From Diprion similis (taxonomy: Eukaryota > Arthropoda > Insecta > Hymenoptera > Diprionidae): a DNA stretch of 64,000 bases. Position 1 is the stretch's first letter; each line of letters opens with the position of its first letter. This document shows, in pieces, positions 49,666-62,681 of this stretch. A model generated the notes under the pieces. That model had not been told where the DNA came from and searched no databases. It was given only the letters and a program-made list of their open reading frames with translations. The stretch is taken from the NCBI RefSeq assembly GCF_021155765.1, contig NC_060111.1, forward strand, positions 7,040,481-7,104,480, written 5' to 3'. The translations under genes and the position numbers were made by a program.

Positions 49666-51037
49666 AATATATATATATACAGATTTTACAAGCTTTGAAA
49701 TGACAACGACAGCAATTGACTCGTCAATCATATTGTCATTGAAAAATTTCACTCATCCATATTCAGGATAGTGTGGCTGTCACGCGTCGGTAGATCTGGA
49801 GTAGGTTCTATTGCAGCGAAATAGATACATGCATAGATGGATATAAAGGGGAGAAGGAGATCCGGTGTAGCAATTTGTGTCATTACCAATTGTTACCGAG
49901 TGGCAGGTCGCCGGAGGGATTTGTTCGACGTGTGTTCCACAGCTGTAAAATCTTCTTGACATGTGTAAGCGAACGATGTCCCACGTGTAGTCCGCCGAGC
50001 CGAGCGTGTCGATGATGGTTACACGCCAAGTCACTTCACACTACACTTCACGCTCGGAAGAAATATTTTGTCGTAACGAATAAAATTTGGTCGATTAGTT
50101 GAAATCACGTGACCCGATTAGTGTAACTATATAACAGTGTTTCGTCGGGGGAGGGGGTTAAGGAAGAATATACTTTTATGCGATTGATAGTATAAATTTT
50201 TTGCCTTGGCCCAGCCATGCAGCCATCTTCAGGCTACGATTTATTGAAGGAATAGGATATACAATATGATATGTAATATAACACGAAAGATAAATTGAGG
50301 GTGGCTACTGGTCAGGGAATTATGGACAACCTGAAAGTATCGTGGAATTGAGAAATTCCGGTATAGTCACGAGGAAATCGTCAGGGAATCGTTTAATATA
50401 TATATTTTTTTCAATTTACTGTAATTAATTTACCCGAATTGGTTAAAGAAAATTATAAGATTTTTGTCTGAGAATTGTTGTAAAAAAGTCAGGGAATTTG
50501 AGGACAGTGAATTAATTAGAGAGTGGAATAAAAATTTATTGAGGTTAAGCATATGCGTTTATACTATACTGTGAATAAGTATAATTATCGCACAGTGCTA
50601 CGCACGTGCTTAACCTCGAGAATAAATCTTTATTTCACCTCAGTTACAATGATTTTTTTCAAAAGAAACAAAAAGTTTTCTATAAACTACTTAAAACAGA
50701 GAGGAAACCGATCGCCGATTGTCATAAGCTTGCTCTCCTAAGAGTCGTTGGGCAGTCGAATATGAAGCAAACTGTTCTGGCGTGCCGCCAGAACGCCTTA
50801 CGGCTCTCTAACTATGCGCTTCTGACCCACACGGAATGGACATGGACGCACACGCTTTACACCCACCTGTGCATCTGAACCATGGTGGGGTATCCTGGGC
50901 AGGGATCTCTGCACGAAAGGTTGAACGACCAAAGCAACGACGCCCAACGAATGGTGCACAATCTGCAGTCTCTTTTCGCGAGTGTTTGTCTTCGTCATTC
51001 AGAGTCCATTGTGGCCCCTTATATATGCTCTCATTTG

Positions 51038-51175
51038 CAGAGTCACGCCAAGTTTTTAAATTTCTGGAACAGCTTCTCCACGCCGTCTTTTACTTGGCTC
51101 GATAAAAGCGTTTCCTCGATGATCTCGTTTCCTTTTTCGTTTGACTTGCCTTGGCTTACAGTCGACAAAATATCC
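51038..51175 (-). other. Possible terminal coding exon, product unknown
   Basis: After an acceptor-like ATTACCGTGACTCGAACAG the frame encodes DILSTVSQGKSNEKGNEIIE and then LLSSQVKDGVEKLFQKFK before a stop. The residue mix looks like an amphipathic helical tail. The same frame upstream is open to about 51429, broken by one TGA. This fits either an intron end or a decayed gene. A 197-codon frame on the other strand (50882-51475) competes with it. Confidence 0.3.
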
Positions 51176-51601
51176 TGTTCGAGTCACGGTAATAGAGTGT
51201 CAGATACGCGGCGACAAGCAACGAGACCAAGACTCCGGGTCACCGACGTCGCCGTGTGCTCACACACTGTTCTCATTTTCACAACCGCAAATGAATTGAT
51301 GCATGAATTACGCACCAGTTGGAGTGGTGCACAGATTTCCTGCATTAAGAGACACACCGGCTTTAGTCGGTCTGGAGGAAAAACGAGGAAAGCCCTTTTC
51401 AAAGTACCATCTGCACGACGATGGTTCACTGCGCACAGATACGGATCCTCTTTCTTCCTTCATTCGTCCATCTGATGATGACGCTGTACGTACGTTTGAT
51501 CTTATTTCGACATTGAATTCAGCGAAATATTGCACGAGCAGATTGGATTTCTCATCTCGTGCGTAACACATGAAGCAATCGTCATTCGAATTATGACTCA
51601 A

Positions 51602-54600
51602 GTCTGAATAGAAGTAAATGAAAAATGATTAAATAAAAAAACGCACTGGAATTCCCACCGTTTTATCCGTTACTCAACGTTTCAGCTTTACTGTTTATGG
51701 ATCCAGTGTATCGGCATGTATGCAAGCACCCAACGTAACAGAAAGAAGTCTGACGCTAGCATGGTAGGTGGTAGGTTGTACCTCATACATTGGTTGTTCG
51801 CTGACTACCAGGGATAGAAACACTTTGAGAGTATTTTCTCCTTTCCCTCGTTTCTTTATTCCATTCTTTCCGTGTTTCAAGAAATATGCCAATACGAATA
51901 AGAGGTTCGTATCTCTAAAAATTTTCTCCAACTCTCCTGGGCAAAGCTGAAGGTACACACTCCCGTTGTTTTACCACCGCTATATCCATATACCTGCCGG
52001 GTGAGTGAGGGAACTCCAGGTTCTACCTATTCCCAATTCTAAGTCAGCCTGTTCTCACTCGTCCTCCTCCTTTTTCTCGTTCTTTGTGGACTATGTGTTT
52101 CCCTCACTTGCTAACCATTATTACTTTAATGTCGTTTACTACTCGCGATCAATCGCCACACCGATTGAAACCAAGAGCTGAAGAGACCTTGACGTGCGCT
52201 CGACCTTAGTTTTACAGCTTCGATTTCACCTTCTACAATGTTTCCAGCGATGGATATTATTCATTTCACTCGAAGGTCCTCTTTGGGTCTTGCTTTCCTC
52301 CATCTACGTTGAGCATATTTTATCCCTCCCGCAACAGGGTCATTTCCTTCGGTTATCATCGTAAGGAGCGCGTGCCAAACTTTTTCGTCAAACTTTGAAT
52401 GAAACTTTTCGTTTCATTTTAAGTTTTTACGACCCTGCAATTTATATACCAACCAGCCGACCCGCGCTGCGACACCGGCTTCCACAGATTCCTAATACCT
52501 ACCTACCTACCAACCTACCAACCTACCTCGCGGACTCTGCGGTGTATAAACTTCCTTTCTCGGCTAACTGTTCCAGAAATAACTTTCCCGGGCATCCAGC
52601 CATCCCGAAGAGCTGCAGATTATTCACTCGCAGTCGATCGTTACGTGCGTCGCTCTCATTCAATGCCTACCTACAAACCTTATACCCACAACCTTACGCG
52701 AGAGCAATTATTATCGACTATACGCAAACGGTTTTCACAGTCCACGATTAATTCCACCCAGCTGATTAAATAGTTACGCGATATTGATTCATCGTCGGTG
52801 TGTACAAGCTACAGCTTGGCAATGTCCAAATAGCGGGCATCCAGTTTCAAGCAAACAGTAATATTCATAATGAAAATGAAAGGCACGTGGCACGTTTCGC
52901 CCATTAAATCGAGCGTTTCGATCGCCTTTTCAACGTTTTATAACCGCACATTTTCATCATTGATTTTTTTATCAAATACAAAACTGTATAGAATCACTAT
53001 TTCCGGTGATAATGGGCTCGCGTTTTTATTTCCATCCAACCGAATTACATGTTACTTCTCTACCTGTTCAACCGGCTTTTACAATTCACCGAAACTCAGT
53101 AATCATTGCTATACCGATACCTTGATAACGATCAGCAGGTGTCTTGTGCGTGAAAGCTTGTTATACGCGGAAGATCTCTTTCAATAGAATCATTTAATGG
53201 TTCAGAGATATCGATTATTCGACCTTATAAAGCAGTAATATGTTTTTTCCTTTCGCAATGCTCGTTTTATTTCAAACAAAAACGAGCCGATATAATTCCT
53301 GGAACACTACTGCACAGATCAATAAATTCTGCGATAAAAATATAGAAATTTACGTTGGTATATACATATACACAGGGAGTGGAAATTGGGTAGGTACTTG
53401 AAAATGTATCAAACGGTGGACGATCCTCGTTACGAACACCCTTCGCCAAGACTCGGATGGCAGCGCTTGTTAAACGTGATCGAAGTAGGAATCAACCCCT
53501 CGGTATCGAAGTGGGTGTCGGTGATCAGGACGGGGTTTGCGAAGCGGCTCGCTATCGAGAAATCGGACAATTTCCTTGCAGACCGTGACCCGAGGGTGGG
53601 TAGAGCTTAAGGGTAGAACGAGGCGTCAAGTGACAGAAGCTGGGCTTCATCGTCGCCTGAACGTCCAGGTTGTTATAATTCGATTACGAGCGTTCGATCA
53701 GTTCCGAACACATGATCATGATCGACTACAGGAGTCAGTCGGGTCAATTAGTCGGGGATCCGGCAGGTGAAACACCCCCAATCCACGGACAAATTTTTAA
53801 CGCCAGGGATGATGGATCGGCCGATCGTTTAAAGTCCCGTTTCATCCGACCCATAGAGGCTGCACGTTCTCAACTAGGACGCTACTCCAAAAAAGGCCTT
53901 ATACCACAGCTGCACCGCTCCTTTTCTCGGCACGGGGTCAGATTCCGAGGCTATAAGTCGATGCTAATCAATTGGGTCAACTGGATTTTATCCACGGCCG
54001 TTAGACGGTCACGCAGCGAGCGAGTCGGATGGTCTTGGTCTCGCAGTCTGACCCCGCAATGGATCATCGGTCAAACGGTGCTCTTTCCGCGTGTGTTTTT
54101 GTCCTTGTCTAACCGTACGTCAATATTGACCTGAAGGAAGGAGATAATAGGCGTGTTGAAGAAACAAGCTTCATAGGCAAAAGTGCTAGTGGTGGTGGTT
54201 ATGCTGGCTTAGAACCACGGCGTGGACATTAAAGTCAGCTGAATCATCCTCCTCATCGTCGTACGCTGAGCTCTAGCTTTAGAACGCTGCTAGTTTCCCA
54301 GTTACAATGTTTGTGGAAGTAATACAGCACCTATAGGCAAGGCAGTAAACGCGTTCGCCACGGCATTAATCATTCCTTGACACGTGACGCCGACCATACA
54401 TCCATCCTCTGCTTTCGCGTGTGTGTACAACGTGGTGGTGGAGGTACTCGGTGCTGTCTGACGGCCTTTAGCCATACCCGTCTCATCCTATAACCGGCTA
54501 CCCGGCCAAGTTTCGTTTCGATTAATCTAACTTGGCCTAGACATCCTCCCGATGGTGATTATCCCGGCGTAAAGCACGCTGCCGTCCTGATCTGGGCGAC

Positions 54601-55624
54601 AGCTTTCGCGAGGTGAGAAGGGGAATGAGGGGAAGCAGCCTTTGCACGAAAGGGAGGACACTGGGGAAAACACAGAAATTGAACGGCAAGGTGTATTCCA
54701 AGGTGATAAAAGTCCTCGGCACACTCAGCTCCTTCGGGACCGCGATTGAAACTCACGGACCTCCGTCGAGGGCAGGCCTCAGCAGTCGTTAACCGTCCGG
54801 CTCGATGCCCGTTTTCGATACACTCCCGACGTATCGCCTTTTCAGCGCTTCTCGAAGGTCGGCATGCTGCATCGTACCCCGCGGGGTCTTCTTCTCTTTC
54901 CCTTATCTTTATGGATTTGATCATGAAACTGGTACCCCATACAGACTCGACGTTTCTTCTTCATCCTTACTTTGGTGTGTGTTGCTGATCTGTCGAGTGT
55001 AGCTCTCTCAACTGACGCGAGACTCATTCATCCGTATTAGAGTCACGAAACACCTTATCCAAACGAAATCGAGCGCAAGAAAAGCTGATCCGAAAGGCCA
55101 AGTGCCTGACACGTGTTCCTCGAAATATGGTCGCATAATTGATATGCCTGCTACGTTTTGTAGCCAAGGAAGTGGCGGGGAAGGCAGTGATCCATCCCAT
55201 CCTTGTTCGTCTCGATCAATCGTACGATCGCAGGTGTGCCGAGGTTCACGCTCGAATAACTCTCTAATTTCTGGATTCTTCCGGCTTTTCATCATCCCTC
55301 CCCAAGTTCCGGAGCTTCACTTGCGCAATCGAAAGGACCTTTCGGCAAATACACGCCACTGCTGTCACCGTTGGAATTGACACTCCCCTCGGTGGTTATA
55401 ATGGTACTCGAAGCTCATTTCGTTTCCTCGATTACTCAATTAATCGGATTCCAAAGTCGATTTCAACCGAGTTTTACGTGTTACGTGCAGGGTGATGAGA
55501 CTTCACTGCAAATCCGTTCTGCTGAAACCGAAGTCAGCAAAAAATTCTCGAATATCTTACGCTCGCGTTGGTTTTTTCACATGTTATTTCACCAACGCTC
55601 AGGTTTTTTTCTTTTCTTTTACAG
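51602..55624. other. GC-balanced DNA with no assignable gene
   Basis: GC is closer to even than elsewhere. Several medium frames on both strands compete (for example 53712-54134 plus and 54559-54924 minus), and none shows a domain I know. It could be a large intron, regulatory DNA, or old decayed genes. Confidence 0.4.
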
Positions 55625-55663
55625 GTCAGCCGGTGCTGTAGTTTCGGCTCTTATCTGCTGAAG
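55625..55663 (+). other. Candidate 39-nt micro-exon
   Basis: A strong acceptor (TTTTTTTCTTTTCTTTTACAG) is followed after exactly 39 nt by a strong donor (GAAG|GTGAGTTTTT). Only one frame is open: VSRCCSFGSYLLK, 13 codons. It could be a coding micro-exon of a gene with large introns or part of a 5' UTR. No partner exons were found. Confidence 0.4.
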
Positions 55664-58600
55664 GTGAGTTTTTAACCACATATCTCTTTTCTTAAATCTA
55701 CTTTCTACTCAACTTCTTAGGTTTTTATATAACCTGGCACGTCGCAAGCACGCCTTCCTTTTTCTTAAAATTACATTCAATCTCATCTTTATCATACTAG
55801 TTGACAAATCTTTCACGTTGAAAATCTCTAAACGAATTGCTTTTGGATACCTTATATTTATTGACCTGGCAACCGATTTCGTTTAATTTAAAAGTAGGTA
55901 TGTAGTATACGACAAGGACTGTGAAACATTTCCGTTCAAAATTGAGACAGTTCCAATAATTCTCAACAGTTCTTGGCTCCGATTCGCGGCTGCGTGTATC
56001 GACGTGTAATATTTCCGTCCAGCCAATTGACTTCACCTTGTGTTATAAACGTACATGTGTGATCGCGAGAGAGGAGACTTGAAAAAAAATGAATAAAAAA
56101 TGAGCACAGCACAAAGTAAATTTAAACAGACGCAACATACTCTCAAGACATGTAGCTACGATTAACGATCATTGATGAAGACGTACTCGCATACCTCGGC
56201 CTTGCGTAACGCTTGCGAGAAGTTACGAACGTTTTTTTCGATACTTGGTGTGGAAAAATTTTCAGTATTGCATCGTATGCTACAGCCGTTGAAGCTCGGA
56301 TTAGGTATTTGAATGAAAAGTTTCGAAATATTCCATTAGGTCCGTAAGATGGAACGTCGAAAAATAATTGACACGATGTTTACTTTGTTCAATCCAATGT
56401 TTATTAACAAAGATATAGCAAGTTGAACTCCGCGTGACGTCATAATGTTCACATTGTAGTATATCTGAGCATCTATGCACATTGTAACGTGACGCGTAAA
56501 TTTCAAACTGAAAAAAATTATTTTTCAACATTCTATCTGACCAACTTAATTGAATTTTTCATTCAATACAAATAATTTAAAGTTTTTCTCTTGCACCGGT
56601 TGCAGAGGTTGGGAAAGATTTTCCGCACCATTATTTTCGTCACTTATATACATGGTTTGCGGATCATCGGTTTTACTGAATCGATACACGCTAAATGGGA
56701 GTCTTACAAATTATGATTGATCGCTACTTTCCCGCTCCTCTAGCGTAGCGGACAGTGATCAATCGAGCCATCTAGCCAGCAGCTTGCTTCTCGGCGCTGA
56801 TCGATTGCCCGAATCCACTTTCTCCCGCCAGTCTTACCATCCAAATTTTAATTACGCCCGTTCGTAAATTGCTCTGTCCTTTGGCCGGCGGTGTCGATAT
56901 CCACTTCGTCGATTCAGTTAAAAAAAAAAAAAAATACGAACAAGTAGAATAGAAGAGATGTGAGACCTTACTCCAGTTTTTCCTCGCTACTACTCTGTCG
57001 AAACACCATCATTCGTCCATCCCAGTCAACCTCTGAGTTCCAGGATGCTCAAAGGTCCGTCATTACGCGTCTTCCAATCTTCAGAACATCGCTTTCCACC
57101 TTCATACACGGATAGTTGGAACGCCAACTCGACTCGCGACCTTCGTTAAGTACGTATTCGTAGGACACATGAATGTAGAGAAGCTATCGAATGCCATAAG
57201 TACCGTCTCAATTGGAATGGAGACACCGCGTGGCGTTTGTCCCGCCTGGTCGTTGGCCTCCTGAAGCCTTCGAAGGCCGCGGCTTCTATCGACGTCGTCA
57301 GCCCACCCTGGTCGCCTCTACCTGTAACCCACTATTCAAGCCATCTAATCCCTGGTCTTTTCCTTCTTCTCATCTGCTGCATCCCGCAATAAGCACGGAC
57401 CTCCGTTGTGTGAGGAACAAGCAGACACTACAGAACATGATCACACATTGCACGTGCGTCGGGATGTTTTCACCTGCCACTGTCGCGGTTTTTACAGTTT
57501 CAATCGGTATATGGGATTTGCTTTTCGAGCTTTTTATCGGGTGTGAATCGTTTGGGTAGGTACTTGACTTGACAGTTTGCAGTTAAAAATCTCAGTATAT
57601 TGGGAATTGATAATAATTTTTCAAATAGGGTCTTGTCACTAGAGAGAAATTCATTGGACAATGACTCAGGAGTCGAGGAGACTTGTAACTTCTATGAGCT
57701 TTCATGATCGAATCTTGAACGAATTTTGTAGACTATTTTTTTTACATTCAATTAACATACGAGTATGAATGCACTAATCGAATGAAGAAGATTGAAAAAA
57801 AAAATTAACGGTGCCAACTGTTGATCAAGTTTTGTGCCTTTCAATTTTTCTAACCTAAAAAAAAAAAAAAATTTCACATTCTCGAAAATTTTCCTTTTCT
57901 CGGCACGATTGTGGAACGTCATTGGTTTTCGAAACGTGAACACTGAGGAATCCGACAATTATTCTATCGATTCGTTGATTCCGAGGATGAGAAGTGTGAG
58001 AAGAATGAATGAAAATTTTTGAAATATCCAGTATTTCAAATTCGAGAATCGTGACCGTTGATTCTGGAGAAAAATTTAGCAACTTCTACTCTTCCAACGG
58101 CGAAAAAAATCGGCTTATTCAAACTGTTCAGTGAATCCTACCGAATTCCGAAGCACCTCGTCCAAGGGAGTATGGGTATCTCCTGGCATCTATAGCCTCG
58201 GGCGATCAGGCAAGAGAGGCTTGATCGAGCCGCCTGTCACTCAAATCCTGCTTTCCGGTAAGCTTGGGTAGGATTGGCGTGATCAGTGGGTTCTTCGCTC
58301 AATCGGTTTTCAGCTGTAGTTCTTCTCCGGATAAGAGAAGATTCCCCAGAACTGAGGGGAACTCTTGCCCTGTAGAAAATCCAAGAAATTCCGACCGTCC
58401 ACATTGGGGTGGCTTAGTCACTGGATAAAAAATACAAACCCGACCTAAAATCGTCGGTCATCAATCGTCCCGGCTGACCGAACGTTTGTTTTTTTTTTTT
58501 TCTCTTTTTTTAGTCTTTTTCTAAACCGAGAAGAGAGAAATCGCAATTTCATTCCATGAAAGCATTCGATTTTTCTTTTTTTTTGCACTTTTCTTTTACT

Positions 58601-60616
58601 CTTGGTTGACTTCGAGGTAACTTCAGCCTGGCTTGAACGAATTGTTAATCGATTTTTGAGCCTTCTTTTCAATCTCTGCGCCGCAAATAAACTCTCGTAC
58701 ATTATACTTGTCAATCGAATAGTGAAAAAGTTAAATTATGAACAGAGTTCATCCAGCGCATCGATTTGAGGTTTGCTGAGTACGAAACTACGGTGGATTG
58801 TAAGTACAATATTTGTCTAGCGTATTCACAGTCTCTTTGATGTATCGAAATGCAGGACTGCTTGACCAGTTTCCGAAAAAAAATTTCAAATCACACCCCT
58901 TCGAATGTTTCGTCTATTAATTAAACTGGTAAATACGTTAGCCAAAAACGTACGTCTGCTCCAGGAAAACTGGAAAACTAACCAGCGGGGCCTTTGATGT
59001 TTGCGGTTTCTCCCCGTCGTTTCGATCCGTGAACTCTGGATGCTCTGCAACTCGTCCGTTGCTCTTAGGTTACAGATTTAGAGTAATCACATCGATTCTT
59101 CCTAGATTTGAATCGCGTCAATTTTTGTTTTCAATTACTCGACAATTAAGCTCTATCCATGATCCCTATATTTCGGAACATTATTACGGCGTCGGAAACA
59201 CGTCACATGGAGTTTCCAACCATCGCTGCACATTCTTTTGTAAATCAGACTCATCTGCATCCATAGCCTGATATGCGGGAGAGACGTTTAACGGTCGAAA
59301 GCGAAAAGCGATTTTTATAGGCCTTTTCAATGATTCGTTTCCGTCGAAATTACTTGCCGCACTAGGATTTATTCCCATTAATTTTTTATTTTAAAGTAAT
59401 AGCCGGAATAGCCATCCTGTAAGTGTGTAGTGTGTTCGAAGGAACAGTGTTTTTCTCTTCTTCTTTCTCCCTCCTTCCACTCGTACAGCCGTTTCCGAGC
59501 CAACCGATTAACCGCGATCGATTTTACCATTAACTTGACTGACGGGGAGAGCGAGGCTCTCCTGACGTTGGCGGGTGTTTCTCTCTCGTCAGGTGTCGGG
59601 CACGTCACTCACTACCCGCAAGTCTGCGAGGCAATGCTCTAGGGGAAAATCCATTGTTTCGACGTTTCCGTTTCGCGGCAGCCTCCGCAGGATATTATCA
59701 TTCGTAATACGTGAGAGAGGTAAGGAAGCTACGAAGAAACGAGGGAGAAATAATAAAAATAGTTCGAAAATAAGGAAGGAATTTAGATCAATACCGATCG
59801 CATGAACTTTCCATTTTACGTACCCGCACGATGTAGGCTTTGGTTTAAAGGTTCATTTAAACTCGTTCCTCGACGCCGATAGTTTTTTTTTTTTTTTTCT
59901 TTCATTGTGGTTAAAAAATTCAATTGGTTTTGAATATGGCGTGAAACACTTTCTTGTACTCTCGTGATTTGATCAATTAACGTTAACGGATAAAAGTGAT
60001 TTATTGCCGTGTTTCGCACGTCAGGCGGAGCTTTATTATACCTGTTTATGCAGGAAACGATCGAATACCATCAGGTTACACCTGTACCTATACCATTGAA
60101 AAATTCGTACCCGAAAACATTATTCCACATAAAATGCTTCTAAATAACGCTCTTTTCAACTTCCCGATTGTCTGTATAAATCAAAAGTACGAACGGAATT
60201 TATTACATTCACCGTTCGACGTTTTTAAGATCTAGAGAATCGCATCCGACAATTGTCAAACGGTGTGATCAATTTGTTATCCAACGATATCTCGATCGCC
60301 GAAAAATTTCGCTCATTTTGGTATTAAGCGTCTCGGTTATTCCTGCCCCAGAACTGATCCAATTTTGCGTGAACTCTTTTCGAATAATTTGCAAAAACGT
60401 TTATTTCCTTGAACGTGAATAGCAACTCAAAAACTGATGGACTGCTTCATTCGCTTTATAAAACTAACCGGAATTAGGTTGAAGAAATATCGTTTCGTGA
60501 CATTCTCTTGATCCTCGTTGAGACGAACATCCGCAGCAGCACGCATGCATCTCGAAAGCTTATGCATCTCACCTTGACTGTCCGTGTATAATTCACGCGT
60601 GTGCATTTTACGCGTG

Positions 60617-60654
<38 letters not shown>

Positions 60655-62572
60655 GAACGGAACGGGACACAATGCGGCATTGTGTATTTCGCTCAGCGCA
60701 GCGCTGCATCTTTGGGTAAATAATTCGGCTGCATTGTCCACTGGCCATTCTCTATGATTGATGAATACTGCTCGAGGAATTTCTAGCCCTGATCCTCGAG
60801 CCCCGAGTGCATGAGCAACTTCGCCTGCACTGTACTCGATTGAATCGAAGTAATTTCTACTGCGAGCAACGAGATCCGTGAAATCAGAATAGCGATTGCT
60901 TGGGACGCGTTTTTATAACAGCTAGTGCAATTGGATTTAACGATTGGCTCCATGATTAGCCGTTGAAATTATTGGAATTGGAATTATTTTCCATCTTTTA
61001 ATTGGTGACACTTGCACGGAGTCGCTTATTGCACGGTTGGAGGAGTGTTTTCGTCCTCTATATAATTTTTTATTCAGGTTCAGAGACGATTCTGGGCACA
61101 GTTTCCTGTATCGACATCGTTACCGACACTTAGCCAAGACACAAACCATTTTCTATTATGTTTTAACGGTTGGATAAGTGTCGGTAACAGTGTCGGTATA
61201 GGAATCTGCACCTAGAACTGTCTGTGTATACCTACTTACTCTTTTTATGCTTCAGATTTACGCGTGATCTCGTAAATTTTTAATGATAAAGCGAGATTTT
61301 TTACAGTATACGCTTCGAGTCTACGGATCGAGAACAGGACAGCTTCTTTCGTCCTGCAAACCGAGAAGTATTCTTCACTACTTCCGGCACATCTTTATCC
61401 CTTTAATTTCTTCAAATGTATATATATATATATATACAATTTCGCGTAGGTCTACGCGTAGGATTTGAAAATCCGATTCCTTCGGTGTTTCACTTTTCGT
61501 TAACGGTCGAAATTGTAGAGATTTCACATACATAATGGCAGAGCATTTATGTGCGCAGTAATTATACCTACTTTTTGGTTCTCCATTCTAACAGGCTTTC
61601 TCAGCCACTTCGAGAATACTCATGACAAATGCAACGTGTCGAGACTTACGTTGTCGTTATTATTATACCTATGTAAGAATATTTTATCTAGGTATTAGAA
61701 TTTTTATAGAGCCTCATCAACAACGGTGTTATAATACAGACGTGCGAAGCTAGCGTGCCAGTTTGAATGGATGCTTTGCTCTCGAGAAGTTGTATTATGT
61801 ACGAGAGAAGAACTCGGCGAGGCTGGCGTGTACGCTTGTACGTACCTACGTACTTACATATATATGTATACCCCTGTGTCTGAACGGTGAATGTATTTCG
61901 TTATTTCAATAATAACGAGACGGCGACGTCGTTCCGAAAATGTGCCTTATCGCGTAAGCGAAGAAGGCGGGGGCTTCCATTGCAAGCCTTGGACGACGGC
62001 GGGGGCTCAAACCTCGAAGCTTCAAGCTCGAGGCTTGAAGCAAAGGCTCCGAGGCTTCGCTTAATAATGAAGGCCAACGTCAGGGACGCCAGGCCAAGAT
62101 ATACTCTCGGAGTAAGTCGTACAGTGTGCGGGGGCTTACAATTTCTCTTCTCGAGAACAAGAGAAGACAAAGGCGGAAAAAGAAAGAAAAAAAAAAAAAA
62201 AACTAAACATAAGTAAAGGCGGCAAAAGAAAAAGAAATTTCATTCATAATCGTATAACAAATTCCAAAGGAACTTGAGTCGAGACATTGAAAAAATAAAC
62301 CATGTTCCAACAACGTTAGTAACGTTAACATTAGGTATTTAGTACCTACGTAAAATACTTGAAATTAATACAACAATACATTCATGATTGTTTGATCGAA
62401 TTATTACAAAAATTGTTTTCTTTCTCAACATTTTTCTTTTTTTTTTTCCTATTTTTATCACTTTCTTTTCGAAATTTTAGAGCACAACGAGGAAAGTCGG
62501 GTTATAGAAAAATTGTAATTATAAATAATTCAAAGTCAAAAATTTTCAAATCGTCCGATTTGCTGTGGAACG

Positions 62573-62575
<3 letters not shown>
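55664..62575. other. Long stretch without repeats or assignable genes
   Basis: No family A-F element lies here, in contrast to 0-50 kb. Frames are short and competing. A GC-richer patch at 57200-57480 and another at 61900-62160 could be exons or enhancers, but no motif supports a call. Confidence 0.4.
60621..60651 (+). repeat. (GA)n microsatellite
   Basis: Pure GA run flanked by GC-richer DNA. Confidence 0.9.
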
Positions 62576-62621
<46 letters not shown>

Positions 62622-62624
62622 TAT
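62576..62624. repeat. (TA)n microsatellite next to a family B end fragment
   Basis: About 20 TA units lead straight into the TAGGGTGG end of a truncated family B element. Confidence 0.9.
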
Positions 62625-62681
62625 TAGGGTGGCGCAAAAAAACCGGCTTTTTTTTTTTATTTTGAGTCTCGTGTGACAACA
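62625..62681. mobile_element. MITE family B, end fragment
   Basis: Only the first 57 bp remain, TAGGGTGGCGCAAAAAAACC through GAGTCTCGTGTGACAA. They directly follow a 40-bp (AT)n tract. The rest of the element is missing. Confidence 0.75.
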
